Shown here: piece after piece, positions 41,276 through 42,839 of the stretch | Numbering within the stretch: position 1 is the stretch's first letter | Layout: each line of letters starts with the position of its first letter | NCBI GenBank assembly: GCA_905214875.1 | Contig: CAJMNR010000033.1 | Span: 1 to 42,839 of the forward strand | From: an uncultured bacterium | GTDB lineage: Bacteria > Bacillota > Clostridia > Lachnospirales > Lachnospiraceae | DNA: 42,839 nt | Direction: 5' to 3' | The notes under the pieces: model-generated | Databases searched by the model: none | What the model saw: the letters and a program-made list of their open reading frames with translations, nothing else | Told to the model about the DNA's origin: nothing | Program-made: the position numbers and the translations under genes

Positions 41276-41983
41276 ATGGAAGAAATGTTAGTGAGAGAGA
41301 AACTTATGGTGAATAATATTCCCGCCATTGTGTGGGGAGAGCAATCGGATAAGGCATACATATATGTACATGGGAAAATGTCTTATAAAGAGAGTGCCGA
41401 AGAGTTTGCTATTATTGCACAGGAAAGAGGCTATCAGACGATTAGTTTTGATTTGCCGGAACACGGGGAACGAAGTGATGAAAACTATCCATGTGACATT
41501 TGGAATGGAATGAACGATCTGACACAGATTGGGGATTATGCATTTGCCCGTTGGAGTAAATTATCTTTGTATGCTTGCAGCCTTGGAGCACATTTTGCCC
41601 TTCATGCTTATCAGGATAGACCATTTGAGTATTGTTTGTTTCAATCCCCAATTCTTGATATGGATTTCTTGATTCACAAGATGTTTCGTTGGTTCCATCT
41701 TTCAGAAGAAATCTTAAAAGAAAGACAAGTTGTAAAGACACCATTTCATGTGATGTCCTGGGATTACTACATGTATGTGAAGGAACATCCGATTGAAAAA
41801 TGGGAGATTCCAACTAATATTTTGTATGGGACACGAGATGAGATGCAGAGTCGTGAAATCATTGATCAATTTGTTGAGAAGTTTCATTGCAAGCTCATTT
41901 TATCAGAGAATAGTAGTCATGGATTTGCAAAGGAACCGGATCTTCCAATTGCACATGATTGGATGAATGAGTACATAAAATAG
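41276..41983 (+). CDS. Alpha/beta hydrolase (tandem paralogue 1)
   Basis: This 235-residue alpha/beta-hydrolase fold protein has oxyanion-hole segment YIYVHGKMSYKES and nucleophile Ser102 in SLYACSLGAH (elbow A-C-S-L-G, with Ala for the first Gly of GxSxG). Candidate Asp188 in GTRDEM and His215 in SSHGF complete the triad. There is no signal peptide and no lid domain. AGGAAAGG precedes the ATG at 41276; the GTG at 41267 lies inside that site. A close paralogue follows 54 bp later in the same direction. The substrate is unknown, probably a small ester or acyl compound. About 130 bp separates it from the MFS gene, and there is no clear terminator between. Confidence 0.85.
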   Translation: MEEMLVREKLMVNNIPAIVWGEQSDKAYIYVHGKMSYKESAEEFAIIAQERGYQTISFDLPEHGERSDENYPCDIWNGMNDLTQIGDYAFARWSKLSLYACSLGAHFALHAYQDRPFEYCLFQSPILDMDFLIHKMFRWFHLSEEILKERQVVKTPFHVMSWDYYMYVKEHPIEKWEIPTNILYGTRDEMQSREIIDQFVEKFHCKLILSENSSHGFAKEPDLPIAHDWMNEYIK

Positions 41984-42037
41984 AAAAAGAGATTAACCAA
42001 TGGTATTAGAAAATGATTGAATGTAGAGGTGGACGCA

Positions 42038-42742
42038 ATGGGAAATGCAGTTAGTAGAGAAAAACGCTACATTAACAACATTCCAGCAATCATCTGGGGA
42101 GAAGAATCTAATAAGGCATACATATATGTACATGGCAAGATGTCTTATAAGGAGAGCGCAGAGAAATTTGCAAAGATTGCAGATAAAAAAGGCTATCAGA
42201 CAATCAGTTTCGATTTACCAAAGCATGGGGAACGCAGTGAACAAAGTGAACCCTGTGATATCTGGAATGGAAGGAAAGACTTGCTAAAGATTGCAAAGTA
42301 TTCATGGGAGAGATGGAATTCCCTGTCCTTATATGCATGCAGTCTAGGAGCACATTTTTCTTTATATTCCTATCCTGGATGGGCATTTAAGAATTGCCTG
42401 TTCCAATCACCAATCGTTAATATTGATTATTTAGTGGATCGTTTATTTGAGTGGTATCAACTTTCTGAAGACATATTAAGAGATAGGAAGGTGATAGAGA
42501 CGCCGCTTCATACTTTGACCTGGGAGTATTATATGTTTATTAGGGAAAACCCAGTAAGTGAGTGGAAGATACCGACAAGCATTTTATATGCGGAAAATGA
42601 TAGCTTGCAAAGCAGACAAGTCATGGAGGAATTTGCACAAAAGTATAATTGTAATCTCACGATTGCAAACAATTGTAATCACGGATTTGACCAAGGAAAT
42701 GATAAGGAAATTGAAAAAGAGTGGCTGGAGAGAGTGATCTAA
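42038..42742 (+). CDS. Alpha/beta hydrolase (tandem paralogue 2)
   Basis: This 234-residue protein aligns with the preceding gene almost without gaps and shares well over half of its residues, including the VHGKMSYKESAE block, nucleophile Ser102 in SLYACSLGAHFSL, the Asp in AENDSL and the His in CNHGF. It is therefore a tandem duplication that has diverged. GAGGTGG lies 5 nt before the ATG at 42038. The pair probably forms an operon ended by the terminator at 42756. Divergence is spread over the surface, with the catalytic set retained, which suggests two related substrates rather than decay. Confidence 0.85.
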   Translation: MGNAVSREKRYINNIPAIIWGEESNKAYIYVHGKMSYKESAEKFAKIADKKGYQTISFDLPKHGERSEQSEPCDIWNGRKDLLKIAKYSWERWNSLSLYACSLGAHFSLYSYPGWAFKNCLFQSPIVNIDYLVDRLFEWYQLSEDILRDRKVIETPLHTLTWEYYMFIRENPVSEWKIPTSILYAENDSLQSRQVMEEFAQKYNCNLTIANNCNHGFDQGNDKEIEKEWLERVI

Positions 42743-42755
42743 CCATAATGGCAAG

Positions 42756-42793
42756 AGAACATGTTCATTTTTAAAATGACATGTTCTTTTTTA
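42756..42793 (+). terminator. Intrinsic terminator of the hydrolase pair
   Basis: AGAACATG (42756-42763) pairs with CATGTTCT (42780-42787), an inner TCAT/ATGA extends the stem, and TTTTTT follows. The sequence after it begins AATTGTTAG, like the start of repeat R2. Confidence 0.88.
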
Positions 42794-42839
42794 ATTGTTA
42801 GACTAACTATGTCAAATAGTTTTTTAAAATTATTTTATT

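Overview
The window is visibly AT-rich, with strong AGGAGG-type ribosome binding sites, many intrinsic terminators and lipoprotein/Fe-S/Stickland-type enzymes. This suggests an anaerobic Clostridia genome, most like Lachnospiraceae. That placement is an inference from gene content and codon usage. I see no rRNA, tRNA, CRISPR array, transposase or complete prophage.

Layout. (1) 1-15.5 kb is an accessory-looking, gene-sparse stretch. It holds an Rrf2/NsrR-like repressor with a divergent single-domain globin, an orphan PD-(D/E)XK nuclease-family protein, glutaminase, an HExxH membrane protein, a TetR/cation-antiporter operon, a TetR/metallo-beta-lactamase-fold operon and a 1457-residue secreted M60 peptidase with a sortase signal. 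Between these lie gene remnants and dispersed repeats. The globin, antiporter/TetR and M60 genes look more AT-rich than the rest and may be imported. (2) 16.4-24.9 kb is a PucR-type regulator followed by a tight six-gene catabolic operon: RocB-like M20 hydrolase, amidinohydrolase, HisC-like aminotransferase, D-2-hydroxyacid dehydrogenase, class III aminotransferase and iron alcohol dehydrogenase. It looks built to process a guanidino/diamino acid at both ends. (3) 25-31.7 kb holds structured repeats, an acyltransferase, a class D beta-lactamase-like lipoprotein, a Gln-rich membrane protein, an XRE regulator and an M20 amidohydrolase. (4) 32-36.4 kb holds a BMP-family nucleoside-binding lipoprotein, a Crp/Fnr regulator, and a cobalamin riboswitch with a terminator controlling a secreted alpha/alpha-barrel-like protein with two Fn3-like domains. 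(5) 36.4-42.8 kb holds a truncated VOC gene, an EFR1 flavodoxin-ferredoxin, an L-cysteine desulfidase-family protein, a GntR regulator, an MFS exporter behind a leader-peptide attenuator, and two tandem alpha/beta hydrolases.

The most notable non-standard signals are four. First, a locus of about 380 bp encoding a 29-30 aa hydrophobic, type I toxin-like peptide is present in three intact copies (near 8.7, 15.9 and 25.5 kb) plus two decayed ones. All copies lie in the same orientation and share a 3' hairpin terminator and a 5' GATACGG/CCGTATC hairpin. Second, a consensus promoter, a 31-codon leader ORF with a perfect Shine-Dalgarno, mutually exclusive hairpins and a terminator lie just upstream of the MFS gene, which is the layout of ribosome-mediated attenuation. 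Third, two families of strongly structured repeats (89 nt, 88/89 identical; about 185 nt) each sit directly after terminator T-tracts. Fourth, the cobalamin riboswitch controls a secreted protein rather than a transporter.
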